A stretch of 64,000 nucleotides of DNA from Macrocybe gigantea (GCA_011319805.1 SJRY01000120.1:248001-312000), one strand, 5' to 3'; shown: positions 45,826-59,668, numbered from the stretch's first letter. Notes: generated by a model not told the origin, from the letters alone. Translations and numbers: made by a program.

Positions 45826-48800
45826 ATGTCGGACAATAAGGAGACTCCGAAGCAGCGCCGCCCTTTGCCTACACCGGGTGCCCCACCAGCGCAACGACCG
45901 AACACTCCTGTTCAAAGCACCTCGTCGGGTGTACCGCCTGCCCAATTCTACGCGACCACTTCTTCAAAGGCGTCTGCTCTGCCACCGAGGTCTTTGGACG
46001 TCGGGTCCAGTCATACAGCATATGTGCCTCCCGATCCGCCTCCCTACACCGCTTCTCCTGGCTTTCGTGAACCAGAGCTCATAGACGAAGAATCGATGTT
46101 TCAGGCCAGTTCTCTCTCTCTACCCACTTGGGATGCTAAGACCGAGAGACTGGAGACCATTGATCCGACCTGGACCGAAGCTGGATGGGGACCTGCCGGA
46201 GTGTACGATTCCTTGTCAGCTTGGTCTGGGGACGCTGGGGCCGGGAGTTACCCTGTGTCTGGAGGGATGGATTATACGAGTCCGGGTAAGGCTGTGGCTA
46301 TAGATGGGAGGGACAACTTTGAAGAGATGAACTGGTGGAATCCGACCGTCCGACAGGCGCATGGAAGACCAGGTTTGGGTATGTTGCCACCGAGGTTGGC
46401 CGAAGAGCTGCACGACCCAGAGCATTCTTTATTCTCTGTCACCGCCACGCGCCTGATATCAAGCCCCCTTCTCACACCCAACCTGAGCCGCCGGCTAGCG
46501 CTACCCCTTCGCAGCCATCCGCTTGGGCCACCGTGTCACAAGGAGCTCTCAATGCTCAGCCTACCCAGACGCCCCAGTCTCATTCTCAGGCTTCACACTC
46601 CGTTCCGACCGAAGACGATGTGCGCACGGCCATTCCTCATCCTAATGCCTATTACTGTCCCGAGAGAACGGATGGGTTATCCTTTTGTGGAAGTCTTCCT
46701 CCCTTCCTCCGCCTTTAGCAGAATCCTTTCTACAGTCTCCGCACCATAGCCCGTTTCCAGATCAGACGACGAGGAAACGAACGACTTCATGCCTTGCAAC
46801 TGACGAGCAACCATTCGGCCAGGCGAACAAAACACATCACTTCCATAAATACGCCAAAGCTGTGGACGCGCACAAGCTCAGTCCTCCCCTTCGGAGGGAT
46901 GAGTGGGACCTCGAGCCTTTAAAACAAAGAAGGCGTGCTGCTACGATCGTGTCGACGGACATCGATCTGGAGAAGATCAAAACTGAGGATACACATCTTA
47001 TGGAACAAGAAGAGAGTACAGACGATGGAGAAGGCCGACTACTGGACCTCTACGTCTGCTGTCAGTGCTCTTTCTATTGCATTGCGTCCGGCGTCCTTCC
47101 TGGTGTTGTGCCTCGCAAATGTATGGACGAGCTCGCGCGAGAGAGAAGAACCAATCCTCCACCGGGAAGATCAGGGGAACAATCCCTTTATATCGCTTTC
47201 GAGACTATTCTCAAGTATGTGGTCTCACCTGTTTGGTGTACTTCCTATCATTGATAAAGGAAATCCTTCTACTCATAGGGCTATCGAGAATAAATTGTGG
47301 AGAGGTGAAAACAGGCTTCTTTCCGTCGGCCGTCCAAGCTTCCGAGACAAAGTCGGGTGGAATGCAAATGTGTAAGCTCTCTATCCTGCGATTAAGGACA
47401 CAGATCAGTGCTGACCTGCGCAAAGAAAACGTATATTCGAAATCCTTGGATTCAAAGAAGATAAACGTGAAGATGGTCACGCAGTAGTTGCTCTAGCTCC
47501 CCCCTCGACGGATATTTCTACACCTCAAGGCCGGCAGAATCGTAAGAAATTAATCAGAGCTTGGGTGGAAATTGGCGCTTGGATTGTTGACTTCAAGCGA
47601 ATCTATTGTCTGTTCGATTCGCCTTCATCCGTCGTTCATCGTCTTACTCCCTCATATTAGCCGCTCAACTCCGAGATTTGCATAAGCAGCATCCACTCCA
47701 TGTTCAGATTCACAGTGCAAGAGAAATGTACCAGACTGCCATTGGTGCTCATCCTGATCAGAGTACGATTGGACGTAGTGTTGTGATCCAAAGTATTTGA
47801 CGTCATAGTTCTTCACAGTACCTCGCGGAGAACTCAAGGAACCTTTGTTATCAAGTCTGCAGCCCTTGCGTCGAGCTTGGGAGGGCTTGGGATTGACTGT
47901 GATGTCATACTCAGCCGGTATGCTTCGCGTTTTGCTCTTTCACCTTCTGACTTTCTTGCTCGCTCAGACCTGCTTGCGTTCGGTTATTATGCTCAGTGCC
48001 GCTGCGATCCTGCCGGGACGATTGATTATTTTACCTACTTCTCCAGTATCACCCAGATAATGCAAGATCTGGGAAGCTGTCCTCCGTCCTTATTGGATAT
48101 TTTGGCCACAGAACGATCCCGTGACAGGTATACGCGGGAAGACTTTGCTCGTGCAACGGTTGTTCTTGGGTTCGGTCCCGAAGGCACGCTAGGAGTGGAC
48201 TACGACGAAACGGACATTCCCGAAGAGTTTATTGAAAGCGCCTGGAAGGAGTGCGTCAAGAAGTCATGGAAGGATGCCGAGCGGGGGTCGGAACTACTGA
48301 GAGACGCTAACGAAGCGTTCAGGATCGTCGCTGAGAGCAGAGGCAGCATTGCACTGCGAAAGACCTGGGAAGCTGGAAAGGATAGATTGATGAACCCGGA
48401 CCGAGCATACCTCACTCTGGAAGTCCCCAAGGAGGTCGATGATAGCATGCTTCTAACCGTTTATTCCATGAGGGTCAGCTTTTTCTCCCGGCATTTTATC
48501 CTCCTCGTTCGAAAATCTTTTTAACTTGACAGATGGAAGAGCCGGCCGCGCAAGTTGATAGTATGCGCGTGAAGATGCATGAAGCTTTACTCGTCATCGC
48601 TGAGGCACGAAATAGTGATCGACTACGACGGTTCCTTGAGACTGGACAAGATCGTACGTGTTCCCCAGCATGCCTTCGACAATAGTCTTGAATTTCATCC
48701 TGGCAGCTGGGGAGGTTACTGCTCCTACGCGGCCAGATTTTCCCCGAGGTCTTAACCAGCTAGGCAATACTTGCTATCTAAACTCCTTATTGCAATATTT

Positions 48801-50800
48801 CTATACCATCAAGGACCTGCGGGAAGCCGTCATGGGGATGTATAAATTTGACTTGAAAACCTTGGAGGATGAAAAGCTGACGGATGATGACATCAAGCGT
48901 CATCGTGTTGGCGGACGGCTCGTAACGCGCCGCGAAATCGTACGTTCAAAGAAATGTAATCTGATCCACTTCCTTTGTCGGTCCAACTCCTTTTCTAATT
49001 GGCATTTCGGGACAGTCATCAGTCAGCTGGCAGATCTATTCTTCAACCTCGAGTACTGTGAGACTCCATCTGTTACGCCCACGATAGAATTGGCCAAGCT
49101 GGCACTCGTGACATCAAGAGATGAAGAAGAGGACGAGGCTGACAAGGGTGGCACTGACTCATCTAACGACACAGATGCTACACTCGTCGACGATGCACCA
49201 TCTCGTGCGGCCCATGCTGACACGTTGACGTGTTCGCCACGATCTCCTTCTCGCTCACCCAGCTCTATCCTTGGTAAGAGGTCGCGTGAGCTCGAAGCAC
49301 AGCCGAGCGCAATGGATCTGGACGGCACCCAATCTCGCACGTCAAGTGAAGATGGATTTGTGCAGATCCCTTCTCCAACAAGATCTTCATCACCTCCCCC
49401 TTTAGTTGAGGCGGAACCGGACAATGACATCCAAGAAGTCAGTCGCCAAGACGGTGATGGCGATGTGGCGATGAGAGATAGCCCTGTTCCTCCAAAGGCG
49501 CCTCCTCCACTACCTCCGAGAAGGAAAGCGCCTGAATCTTCTAATTCAGTGATGATGTTCGGTGTGTTGGTCCAACAATCTGCTGCCAATGTCTTTGTAT
49601 TCACTTGTCATCCCAGGGAAGCAACACGATGTTGCTGAGTGCATGGACAATTGCATGTTCCAGATTGAAACTGCATTGCTCAAGTTTGACGAGTCGAGTG
49701 GCAGCTCCGACAAGACGAGTGTTGTGAAGGGGTTGTTCTACGGGAAGCTCCGGCAACGTCTGACTGGACCCACTGGTCAACATCGACCACAGTTCTCCAT
49801 TCATGAGAAAGAAGATCTCTTTTCACATCTGCCCGTCAACGTCACGCATGAGGGTGTAGATCTTTATGATGGCCTCAGTTCATACTTCGATGATATAGTC
49901 GAATTCGAAGGCGAAAAGAGACGGATGGAAGTGACACTCGTTGACTTGCCTCCTCTTCTGCAAATACAGCTGCAAGTGCGTTCGGCTATGTCTGGTGCAG
50001 ACGGGCTATTCTCTGATAGTCTTCTTTTCTCCCAGAGAGTTCAGTTCAATCGCGAAACTCTCCAGGCTTACAAGGAGCAAGCCTACGTTAAATTTGGGGA
50101 GATGTTATATATGGACCGGTACATGGATAACGCGGATCCTCAAAAGAAAGCTCAGGCGAAAGCTATACAATCAGAACTTCATGCTTGCAGGGAACGGATC
50201 CGACAGCTCACCGATGGAAAAGTATGCACACTCTTCACCTTTTGTAAGCAGATGGTCTGACACTCTTTTTTCGAAGGTCGGCTATTATGTGTCCGCTTTG
50301 GAAAATACGGGAAATTTCCTATCGAAGCTAGACATCCAAATGTCAGATGTCGACGATGATTTGCTTTTCAATCTGAACGACGAGCAAGCACTCATCAAGA
50401 ACGAAATAGACGACCTCCGTAAACGCGCACAAGAGCTAAAGGACAAGCTGGAAGCTATCTGGAAGGACAACACAGAGATGGCTTATGAACTCACTTCTGT
50501 CTTCGTTCATCGCGGTACCTCGCCGTCTTGGGGTCATTATTTCTTTTATTCTCGACATCTTCCCGACCAGCCTGATTCCTGGTTCAAATATAACGATTCC
50601 GATGTCACAGTCGTCTCAAAGGACGAAGTTCTAGCAGATACAACTGGCTCTACGGCGAATCCGTATTTGGTATGTACTCATTACCTTCGAAGTCAGGAGA
50701 CGAGCTCATTCCTTTCCATCAGCTTGTATTTGCTCGCAAAGGGGCTGAAGTTGTGGACACAGTCAAACGCTTTGATCCCTCAAAACTAGACACATCGTGA
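45826..50800 (+). CDS. UBP2: Ubp2-type ubiquitin carboxyl-terminal hydrolase (C19), two apparent frameshifts
   Basis: Yeast Ubp2 removes ubiquitin, especially K63 chains, and opposes Rsp5. The N-terminus is Pro-rich (MSDNKETPKQRRPLPTPGAP). A conserved Cys block follows (LYVCCQCSFYCIASGVLPGV), then a helical region (YAQCRCDPAGTIDYFTYFSS; EDFARATVVLGFGPEGTLGV). The catalytic domain carries the Cys box GLNQLGNTCYLNSLLQYF, QHDVAECMDNCMFQIE, a Ser/Asp-rich insertion, the coiled region NEIDDLRKRAQELKDKLEAI and the His box SWGHYFFYSRHLPDQPDSWF. The C-terminus ends KRFDPSKLDTS at 50798-50800. Single bases appear lost at about 46443-46448 (before HAPDIKPPSHTQ) and 46664-46669 (before NGWVILLWKSS). Introns are numerous; the last one is near 50670-50730. 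In-frame ATG at 45799 is an alternative start. Confidence 0.88.
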
Positions 50801-51588
50801 ATGTGTTATGCCCATTCTCTTTCGCATTCCTTTCCTAGCCTGTTAATTATCGGGAATTGCAGCACACTCGGTATAAACTGTATCATGATGATATCTGTCG
50901 TCCAGTATACCACTTACCTATGTATGCCAATCTGTCTATAATGGAGTTCACTTGATTTTATTGAGAGATAATAATACATGTACTTCGATGATCATAACGC
51001 TGTATTCATTCACATATAGATCTTCTCATGCACATCGTACCTTATAGATACAGTGCAGTTCGTGGCTCCCGTAATCGGAGGCCTCATCCGACCAGCTTCG
51101 GTTCAGAATAAACAAGTTACTCGCTTTGTCTCATGTTGAACACACGCCACTCAGCTTCTCCAGAGATTTTTAGGCGGAACCGACACCTAGTGATCAAATG
51201 CTTCACCATATGATCTCTCAGCTTCTCAGAACCGCATGTCCGACGCCTCCAGCAGCGGCTCCGGCCCGCTTCGCTAACATTCACGTCACTGTTAGTGGAA
51301 CATTCCCTGCATATAAGGACGAGATATGGCTCGGGACAGATTCAGCTTCGATTGGAGCGCGGGACGAAGCAGAACCTTAACATGGTGAGCTGTGAAATGC
51401 CTTGACTTTCGGAATGATTGGGACAGATACTTTTCCGTGTTCTGTAATACCAGATATCAGCGAAGTTCACTTTTCGGACACTGTCAATCGTGGTGACGAT
51501 TACTCAGTGTGGTCTTGCTGCGACCTGTCAGTCTGTCGCTGCCATTGCTGTCGGTCATAGCTAATGTTCACGCTTATATATGTTCTAG
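50801..51588. other. Intergenic and unresolved 5' part of the GH127 gene
   Basis: The proximal part may contain one or more N-terminal exons of the downstream glycosidase, including a possible signal peptide near 51480-51550 (a hydrophobic ITQCGLAATCQSVAAIAV reading). I cannot place a start codon with confidence. Confidence 0.35.
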
Positions 51589-54588
51589 TATTGCCGCCTC
51601 TCTACACGAGACTTCCTACGGGAAGCGTTAAACCTCATGGTTGGGCACTTGATCAAGCTAGGGTCCAAGCCGATGGCCTTGCTGGGCATCTGCGCGATTT
51701 TGATAGCTAGTAAGCCATGTCCATTGTGGAATATCGCGACTAGGATGATTGAATTGGCTTGGATTAGCGTTAATGGCTCCATATGGGTGCCGGGTGGATC
51801 TATCGAGTATAGCGAGATGCACGAATCCGCACCATACTGGTTGTACGTTTGTTCTTGTCTTGATCTGAAGTCACTGTCAACGTTACGTTATAGTAATGGT
51901 CAAGTCGCACTTGCGTTCCAGCTAGGAGACGAACGGCTCATTGGACAAGTTCGAGAATTTTTGGACTGGACTCTGGATCACCAAGGCAGTGATGGCTGGC
52001 TTGGCCCGGAGCCCTTCGTTCCCAATGCAACCGTACCTCGCTTAGTTTGGCCGCGGTATCTCGTTTTGCTGGGACTCATTGTACGTGAAATGCTCTGACC
52101 TCGGAAGCCATATAGAATTTCTGATCTGCATGATGTAGCAATATGCGGAAGCAGATCATTCCCGGTCGGAACGGATCATTGACGCAATACATCGGTTTGT
52201 AGCGCTTGCGAATACCATCTGGAAAACGGGACAGCAAGGTACACCGTCAATGGGGTTTCAATTCGACTATCAGTTCGTCAGGTGGGAAGAGGTATGCAAC
52301 GGACTGATACTTTTGACTGCTGCAGGACTGATCTCGTACTCAGCTGATATATAGTTTACAATGGCTCTATGACAATGCACCGCGAGGTGACTTTTCTCTT
52401 TCGCAAAGAAAGAAATTGCCCGTCATCTAACTGTCCGTGCTGCGGACAGGCAAAGAGGACATAATCCTCGAGACCATGCAGCTCGTCAGAGACACTGGCT
52501 TTTCTTGGAAGACCCAATGGTTCACTGACGCCAAATTCCCCAAAATGGCAGTGACTTCGTTCACAATGCAAACGTAAGTTTGGGTGTCACCCTTGCACAT
52601 TCCAAAACTGAGAAATCTGAAGCCACGGTGTTAACACCGCTGAAGGTAAGATCATCTGTTAGTGCATGATCTTTTTATAACAGGCACTGCGTCGACAGCA
52701 TTGAAATCTGAAGCCTTGGCATGGCGCTTTACGGGAGATGCAACTGACAGACAAAACACTTTTGGCCGCATTGATATGCTGTACAAATATCACGGCCGTG
52801 CTTCTGGTCTGTATTAATGCTAAGGCAGAGGGTGGCAGTCCTCACACCCTTCTTAGGCACGTTCTCTGCGGACGAGCATCTTGCCGGTCTTGATCCCTCT
52901 CGGGGGTGAAGATCTCTATGTTAAGTCTTGATCCATTATCTGACCGTGTCCTTTATAGCACCGAACTTTGTACTGTCGTGTGCGTGGTGACGTTTACAGA
53001 ATGTCCTAGCTTCGTTCGGATTTGCTGACGTGCAATGCAGCGAGCAAATATTCTCCTCGCGACCGTGTATCAGATCTTCGGAAATAATTCTGTCGCTGAC
53101 AGAACCGAAAGATTGGGTATGGTATCTTCTCATTCTGCTCTGATATCGCATTCCTTCTGATCGTCACTTCATTAGCCTATAATGCGTTACCCGCTGGCAT
53201 TATGTATGATTGGTGGTGTATGCCTATTCTTTATCACGTTTACGTGGGCACTCGGTCTCAATGAGGTGATCTAGCACACCAGTATGATCAGGAAGGTGAG
53301 GAACACATGTATCTGGCCTTTACGCGTGCTGTCTGATGCCCGCCTTCAGTCAACCAGATTTGGGCTCAGACAATGAATCCAGCTCCTTGGGGTAATAACG
53401 GGCCTAATTCCAACGTTTTCGGTTTCGAGCCGTGCGTGTGCATGGCTTTTCATCAATGGTGCTCTCATCTGAAACCGAGATAGCAATTATCCATGTTGTA
53501 CAGTCAACCATCCACAGGCCTACCCCAAATTCTGGGCAAACTCGTTTCTCACGGATCGGAGCGGTGCAACATTAATACACGCCCTTCTCGGGCCTTCTAC
53601 GTTTATCGGAATTCTCGGAACTTCAAATCGCGTTAATGGTGAACAGGCCTTCGTCGCCATCATAATCTCGGGGTGACATTCTATCTTTTAGTCACGGTCA
53701 ATACCGTTTATCCGTTTGGCTCAACGTTGGATTACACTGTTGCCGCTACAAGTCCTCTGACCTTCGCCATCCGAATTCCGACGTGGGCGCAGAACTCGCA
53801 AAGCACCATCTCAGTGAATGGGGGCAGAGCGACAAGATTGAGACCAGATTCTGCATCATTGCAGAACACTCGGGTTCGTCCCATAAATGGAGGGATGCTC
53901 TGTACTGATAGCACTCATGAGGTAGATCAGGCCGGGAACCACCACAATCCGAGTCTTCCTCAATGCACCTCTTCAAATCGAGACCCGAAGCAATGGCGCG
54001 ATTGCCATCATTCGCGGTGCACTGAATTATGCCCTGGAGATTCCTTCAATACGACAGTTACCGAGGGGCTTCGGTTCGTGCCAAACTTGGGGTTCATAAC
54101 CCTACCTATTAATCTATTGCCTTGGACAGGAGTGGTCAGGCACTCGGGGATGTGAGACGGCTGTACCCAGATGCCCCTGCTCAGTATTTGACCCGGTAAG
54201 CTATCAAAGAGTGCCGACATAAAGGAGTATTGGAGCTGAATGTAACCCACAGACCGATCCTCATACAAAGGATAACACGTTATTGCCCATCGGTGAATGG
54301 AGAATAGCCATCGACCCAGCCACGATCGTCGTTCACGACAACTCTGCTAGCGCAAGCATGCCGTTCTACGCTTGGGCTCCTGGCGCACAACCCGTGACTA
54401 TGACGGCGACTGGTTGTCAGATCAACTGGGGCTTGAATCGTGGCACGGCAGCTGCACCTCCGCAGAGTCCGAACAACTGCACCAGCGCCACGTTCCCCGT
54501 CAAACTCGTGCCGTTTGCTGCGGCGAGATTGCGCCTAGGGGAGGTCCCGACTATGAAGGTTTGGAAAGTTCAAGCGCCGGTATTATGA
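51589..54588 (+). CDS. GH127/DUF1680 glycosidase (beta-L-arabinofuranosidase-like), structure incomplete
   Basis: Characterised GH127 and GH146 members cleave beta-L-arabinofuranosides from plant glycans using a cysteine nucleophile held by zinc. Pieces in order: LPPLYTRLPTGSVKPHGWAL, QARVQADGLAGHL, NGQVALAFQLGDERLIGQVR, LDHQGSDGWLGPEPF, IIDAIHRFVALANTIW, MGFQFDYQFVRWEE, MQLVRDTGFSWKTQWFTDAK, FGRIDMLYKYHGRASGTFSA, GTELCTVVEQIFSS (Glu and Cys of the metal site), NYPCCTVNHPQAYPKFW (Cys pair including the nucleophile), TFAIRIPTWAQNSQSTISVN and a C-terminal beta domain ending KVWKVQAPVL. Exons are very short and several joins (around 53600-54280) need frame changes I could not explain by introns alone, so base errors or decay are likely. 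The N-terminus is missing from my call. Confidence 0.7.
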
Positions 54589-55664
54589 TGATCATTCGTG
54601 CTATGCTTTTGTCCTCCTTTGTTGAAATAACGTGTTTATTCCTTTTGCAAATGATACAGCACAACTCTGGTCCTCTGCCTGGCTCGAAAGTCCGTGCGTT
54701 ATGTCGCATCCTCTCTACACGCTTGGTACAGGCAAGACGCCTCAAAAGCAGCTCAGCTCGTCCGATGCAAAAAAAAAAAAAAACCCATAGATACATTATC
54801 CTACATGCGGACAGGTTCTGAAGGTATAAGTATGCTAATACCGAGAAAAAAATTAGCCGTGGACGCTGCTCTATAGCAATGTAAGGGAGGTTGACGGGGC
54901 AACAGAGAAAACAAGGGAAGGGGACTGAGAAGGGCGCGGCGGCGGGACGGGAGATAAAGGGAGAAGAAGGAAAGGCATACAGCTAGAGTGTACTCCATCA
55001 TGGTATGGACGGAAAAAAAAAAAAGTGAACAGAAAGCAAGAAGCAGAATCAAACGAAAAGCCAGCGGAGAATGTAGGCAGAAAGGACAATGACGACGATC
55101 GAAATTTCGCATCATTGCGATAGAACAGTAACCCCTCGCACTGAAGAGAACATGGACAACGAACAGAAAAGAAGGCCAAGTCAATAAAGATCAAAAAAAA
55201 AAGGCCGGAAAAAAATGCCATGGTTATCATTTGCTAGGTATGAAAGAGTCCTTCCGCTCATGAGATTCCGAATTCTGCCTGCAGATCTTGGCGCCGAGAG
55301 CCAAGATGCTCCCTGACCGACCGTCTCCGATTGGGAAAAACATTTCTCCTCTGGATCCAGTGTCGCGGACGTCTTCTCGCAAGGCGGGCGGAGGCACGGG
55401 GTTGTGACGCCATGTCAAATGAACGACATAAGAAAAAAGGAACCTGTCCCATACCACACACACGCCCTAGCATCCCCTTCCAAATGACATATGATACACA
55501 AAACAAAACGAACGAGCGTGTTGCTTCTTTTTTAATGAAACGGCCGAAAGCCAACGATAAAGACAGAGATGGCGGGTTGGGTTGATGGTTAAAGGGAATA
55601 CAACAAAAAAAGAAAGACCGAACACGATCCAGGGTAACCGCGCCTCTTAAGTGCCAATTGGCGT
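54589..55664. other. Intergenic between convergent genes, A-rich
   Basis: Contains adenine runs near 54771, 55014 and 55192. Long minus-strand readings through it are Phe/Ser-rich artefacts of purine-rich DNA. No gene is supported. Confidence 0.45.
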
Positions 55665-58600
55665 TCATATCCGTGAATAAGCGCTAGGCGCAGCTTTCCT
55701 GTCCCTGTCCTTGTCTTTCTCCCTGTCCTTTTTGCCGAACCCGAGCATCGGCGCCGTGAAGCTCAGCTTCCGGGTCGCCCGCTTTAGATTCGAGCTCGAT
55801 GTCGTGGTGGCAGTGGTGGCAGTAGTAGTAGAGGTGGGTGTAGTGGCCGTTGTAGGCGTCGTACTGTTGCTGTTGCTCGTCCGACTCTGGTTCATGGTTC
55901 CAAACGTACCGAGGCCAGGTGAAAGCGGCGCTTCGACACTGTGCACGGGGCCAAGAGGCGTCAACGATGCCTTTCTCAGGATATAGTGCGCATCCCCGTC
56001 CTCGGCACTGCTCTGCCTCCGGTGCTGGTAGTGCTGCCCTTGCCCCTGATGCTGCAGATCGTTCTTCGGCATCGGTAGTGGCGGCACGGGCGGGAGCGGC
56101 CGCCTCTCTTTCGCAGCGCGAAGATCGCTGCTACTCAGCGTCGCTCCAGCCGTCGAGGGCCGGGGTGGATTCGATGCCGGAGAGCCTCGTCCATCCATCG
56201 GCTTGTACTTCTTGCGCTCCTTGTCCTTGTCCCTGAAGCTCGGGAAGCTCGGCGTCGATTTTTTGCGCTCTGGCGTCGTCGTTTTCGACTGCTTAGGGGA
56301 GAGGAGGGGCGAAAAGGACGATCTGCGGTCTAATGGCTGCGCCGGCACCGCAGAGATAGGGAAGACAGTGTTGGAGAACGCAGCGGGTACAGGCGTCGGG
56401 GGCAACGAGCCGTCGTGCGGGGAGTGCGAGGCGTATCCGAGAGACGAGGAATCGAAGGAGGACGTCGGCGACGGAGTGCTGTCGTTTCCATTCACTCTCC
56501 GTAGATGATGTGAGCGTGCAAGCAGGAGGTGCTCGGGTCTGTGGGATCCGGACGCAGCGGGCGAGATTGGTGTGGGAGCAAGAGAAGGAGGTAGCTCATC
56601 CTTTGCTGTTATGCTCGTGCTGGCGCGTGCGTGAGCGGCTGGATGGCTCTCTCTGAGCAACTCATGCTCGGACGGGCGACGCTGCTTGGGCGTAGATGAC
56701 TTGAACCAGGTAGACGATGAGGATGCGAACGATGTAGCAGCAGACTGCTGCTGTCTTGTTGAGTCATCATTACGCGCATGAGGCAAGGGCGAGGACGGGT
56801 CTCCCTTGACCTGTTTATCGCCGTTCTTGAAGCTCTTTTTCTTGCCGCCCCACCAGTTCGTCCTCCACTCCGTCTTTTGCTCCTTGCCTTGCTCCTTCTC
56901 TTTATCTTTCTCCTTGTCTTGCTCCTCTCCGGCTTCCCTCGTCACACTCTCAGGATGAACCGCCACAACTCCACCGTTGAAGGGAGCAGGGGAAAGCGTG
57001 CCATTAGCAACCCCCCGGTAAACTCCGTTGTTTCAGGTCCAGATTTTCCAAACGCCGCATAGTTCGGCAAAGGCATCGTCGGGGATCCAATATGTGTATG
57101 AGGTCTGCTTGGAGACGTCAGTGGCCTCGCAGGCCGCTCGCTCGCCATCGACCTGCGCCCCTCCGAAGCCTTGATAGATGGTGCTCTCCGGATGGTTTTA
57201 AACAGCCCGGAAAGCGCCTGACCCGATCTAGGGATCGGCGAGCTCAAAGTGGGGGAGTCGACACCATTGACGGTCGAGCTCTCAGGTGTCTCTGTATGCG
57301 CGTCTTCCGCATGATGAGAGTGTTGTGGCGAGGGTGACAGAAGGGGTGATGTTGGCGGGTCATTATGGGGGGCATCATCCTTGTTCACAATCAAGCCAGG
57401 GGGAAGAGGTGGTGAAGTCGGAAGGTGAGGTGATAGTTCCGCCGGATGAGGTGCGGGACCTTCGGCCGATGATGTTGACAGTGGTTGTGGAGGGGAATGG
57501 TTCGCCACAGAGTTGGAGGACGTGGAAGTCGCAGCAGTCGGCTCCGCAGGAGGATGCAAGCCAAGAGAGACGAGGTCGATATTCGCAGCCTGATAATAGA
57601 GAACATATGCGGCTCCCGCAGCGTTGTCACCAAAATATTTGGAAATGTCACTCTCCGAAATGGCAGACACGTTATCGTCGTCGAACAGGAACCACGACCC
57701 TAGCGTCTTGATGATCGAGACGTAGTGCCCATGGTGTGGCCCACTATGATGATTATGAGGTCAGGGGGGATATCAGATAATGATGCTACACCAGTGACGT
57801 ACTTGCCAATGTGGACGACAATGCCGAACAGACTGTACAGCCTGTCAGCGTCTTCGACATCATCGACAGTGTTGAACAATCTGAGCTCAAATGGAAAAGC
57901 GACCCGGTATGATAGCTTGATGTACCTTTGAACGTCCTCCTGGTACTTGAACCGCTTCAGATGTAGCGCAAGTACATTAGGCATGCGTTTGATCTTCATC
58001 CTGAAAGCCCATTTAACATATTTGGTCTAGTGCGATCGAAGAGATATGACGAGACATGGTTCCGTACCTTTTCTCGGCTTCTTGAAGATCGCAGCAAGAA
58101 TCACAGAAGAACTTGTTTTTTTGGCAAAGCATCTCGCTTGCGCTAAATTGGCGGAGACAGGCCGTCACGCTAGAATTTTGTTCAATGTCAATGGACAGGT
58201 CGAGGAAGGACTCGTCGCGGGAGGACACCTATAGAATCGAAATTAATGCAAGATCAGAGTGATGATGTAGAAAGGACGAACAGTTTCGCAGGTCAGGCAT
58301 CTAGTCTCGCTGGTGAGGACACCTTCAAAAAGTTTGTGCACGAGAGTTGCATCTTCAGGCGACCTGCCTGAGCTCGAATTCGTGGGTGCCTTCGATGCCA
58401 GGGTCACCAAAGAAGTCGAAACTGTGCGGGTGTGAGCTTTTCGGACGATCAACGGAACGCGGTAAAATGACAACTGACGATCTTCCCCTGACGAATTGTG
58501 TTTCTGCTGCGCATTCCTCTTTTCCTGCTCGACCTCCTCCACGATCTTATTCAGCAGGTAATTGAGGAACTCGTGCGCGTCCTGGTGCATGGTAGACCGA

Positions 58601-59243
58601 AAGAGCTCGTTGACCTCTCTGAGCTTCTCGATGAACGCGCGCGGGGCAACGGTGCCTCTTTCTGCGGGGTGGGTAGAGATGTAAAGGAACAGCGAGCGGA
58701 GCGCCGAAAAGAGGGTCGGGGGAGATGAAGGGATTGGCATAATGGCAGCGTCTGGCAGGCCTGCGGAGGAGGGTTTTCGTTCCGACTTGCGGCGCACCGG
58801 GGCGATAGGCGGAGTCGGGGTGCGCTGAGACGCGCGGCGCGCGGCGCTTGCGTCTGACTGTTTTAACGAGCTGGCGGGTGCAGTGGGAATCGAGCTGTCC
58901 GTCGTCTGCAACAAGAGATCGCGGAAGGGCGCGCAAAAGTAGAGCGCCTGCAGGACAGAATTGGCGTAACTGGTAGCGGAAGGGAGGTCTAATCAGAACT
59001 GCTGCCGCACAAGCACATTCCCGCAACAGTGGGTGGACTCACCATGTATTCCCAAACTGTCGGAGGGACGGGTAACCATGAGCATAGAGAACAGGATGAT
59101 ACCGCAAGTAGAAGGACGCGCACATTCTCTAGACCAAATTTCTTTGCATCTGCGGTAGCAAGGGCCGGCACAGGGAGAGGCTTTGCGATGACCTGAGAGG
59201 TCTGCTGGGTTGTACTGCCGAATGGCCATTTTGCCCTTGCCAT
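55665..59243 (-). CDS. creB: CreB/USP12-46-type deubiquitinase with a long disordered tail
   Basis: Aspergillus CreB is a deubiquitinase needed for carbon catabolite repression; relatives are yeast Ubp9/13 and human USP12/46, normally with WD40 partners. From the ATG at 59243: [28 protein letters not shown], then a 14-nt microexon (59043-59056) encoding FGNT and two bases of the catalytic Cys codon, then [19 protein letters not shown]. Further on: [84 protein letters not shown] and the His box [20 protein letters not shown]. The remaining 650 or so residues are Ser/Pro/Thr-rich and Lys/Asp/Glu-rich, ending [22 protein letters not shown]. One base appears lost at about 57028 (between GPET and VYRGVANG). 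More upstream coding sequence is possible. Confidence 0.88.
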
Positions 59244-59668
59244 AGTTCAGGGGAAGCGGATTGCGTGTAGAAAGACGGAGCCGACGAGGTCGACTTGAAG
59301 GACTGTCGGGAGCGCCAGCTTCCGCTGGATGAGCGCGCTGTTGGGAGGACAGCTTTAGGTGCGGGAGGATGACAGCGTGATGATAGTTGAGATCAACCCA
59401 GTCCGACTGTGTATTGGCACACACTCAAATCGCACTCTCTCCCCGACTCTCCTGCGTTGTCACGTGCACATTCACCCTCCCGTGCCTGACCATCTGCAGT
59501 GGCAAAATACAGCGACATCGATGAGATTCCATGTTCGTTTATGGGACTGAGCTCCTAGACTAACCTCCCCTCTGTCGTAAACACCCTCCATCATCATCTA
59601 CACGTCACTCAGCGCCCTTTTCCGCTCACTTCGGGTTCGACGATAAGCAATCCACACTTAGCATCTCA
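59244..59668. other. Intergenic, upstream of CreB-type gene and downstream of MOSC gene
   Basis: About 425 bp without a recognised gene. Sequence just upstream of 59243 remains open in frame, so a further 5' exon of the deubiquitinase cannot be excluded. Confidence 0.35.

Noticed and set aside
54801..55230. Phe/Ser/Leu-rich minus-strand ORFs resembling membrane proteins
   Set aside because: They derive from A- and G-rich tracts with homopolymers; no conserved residues.
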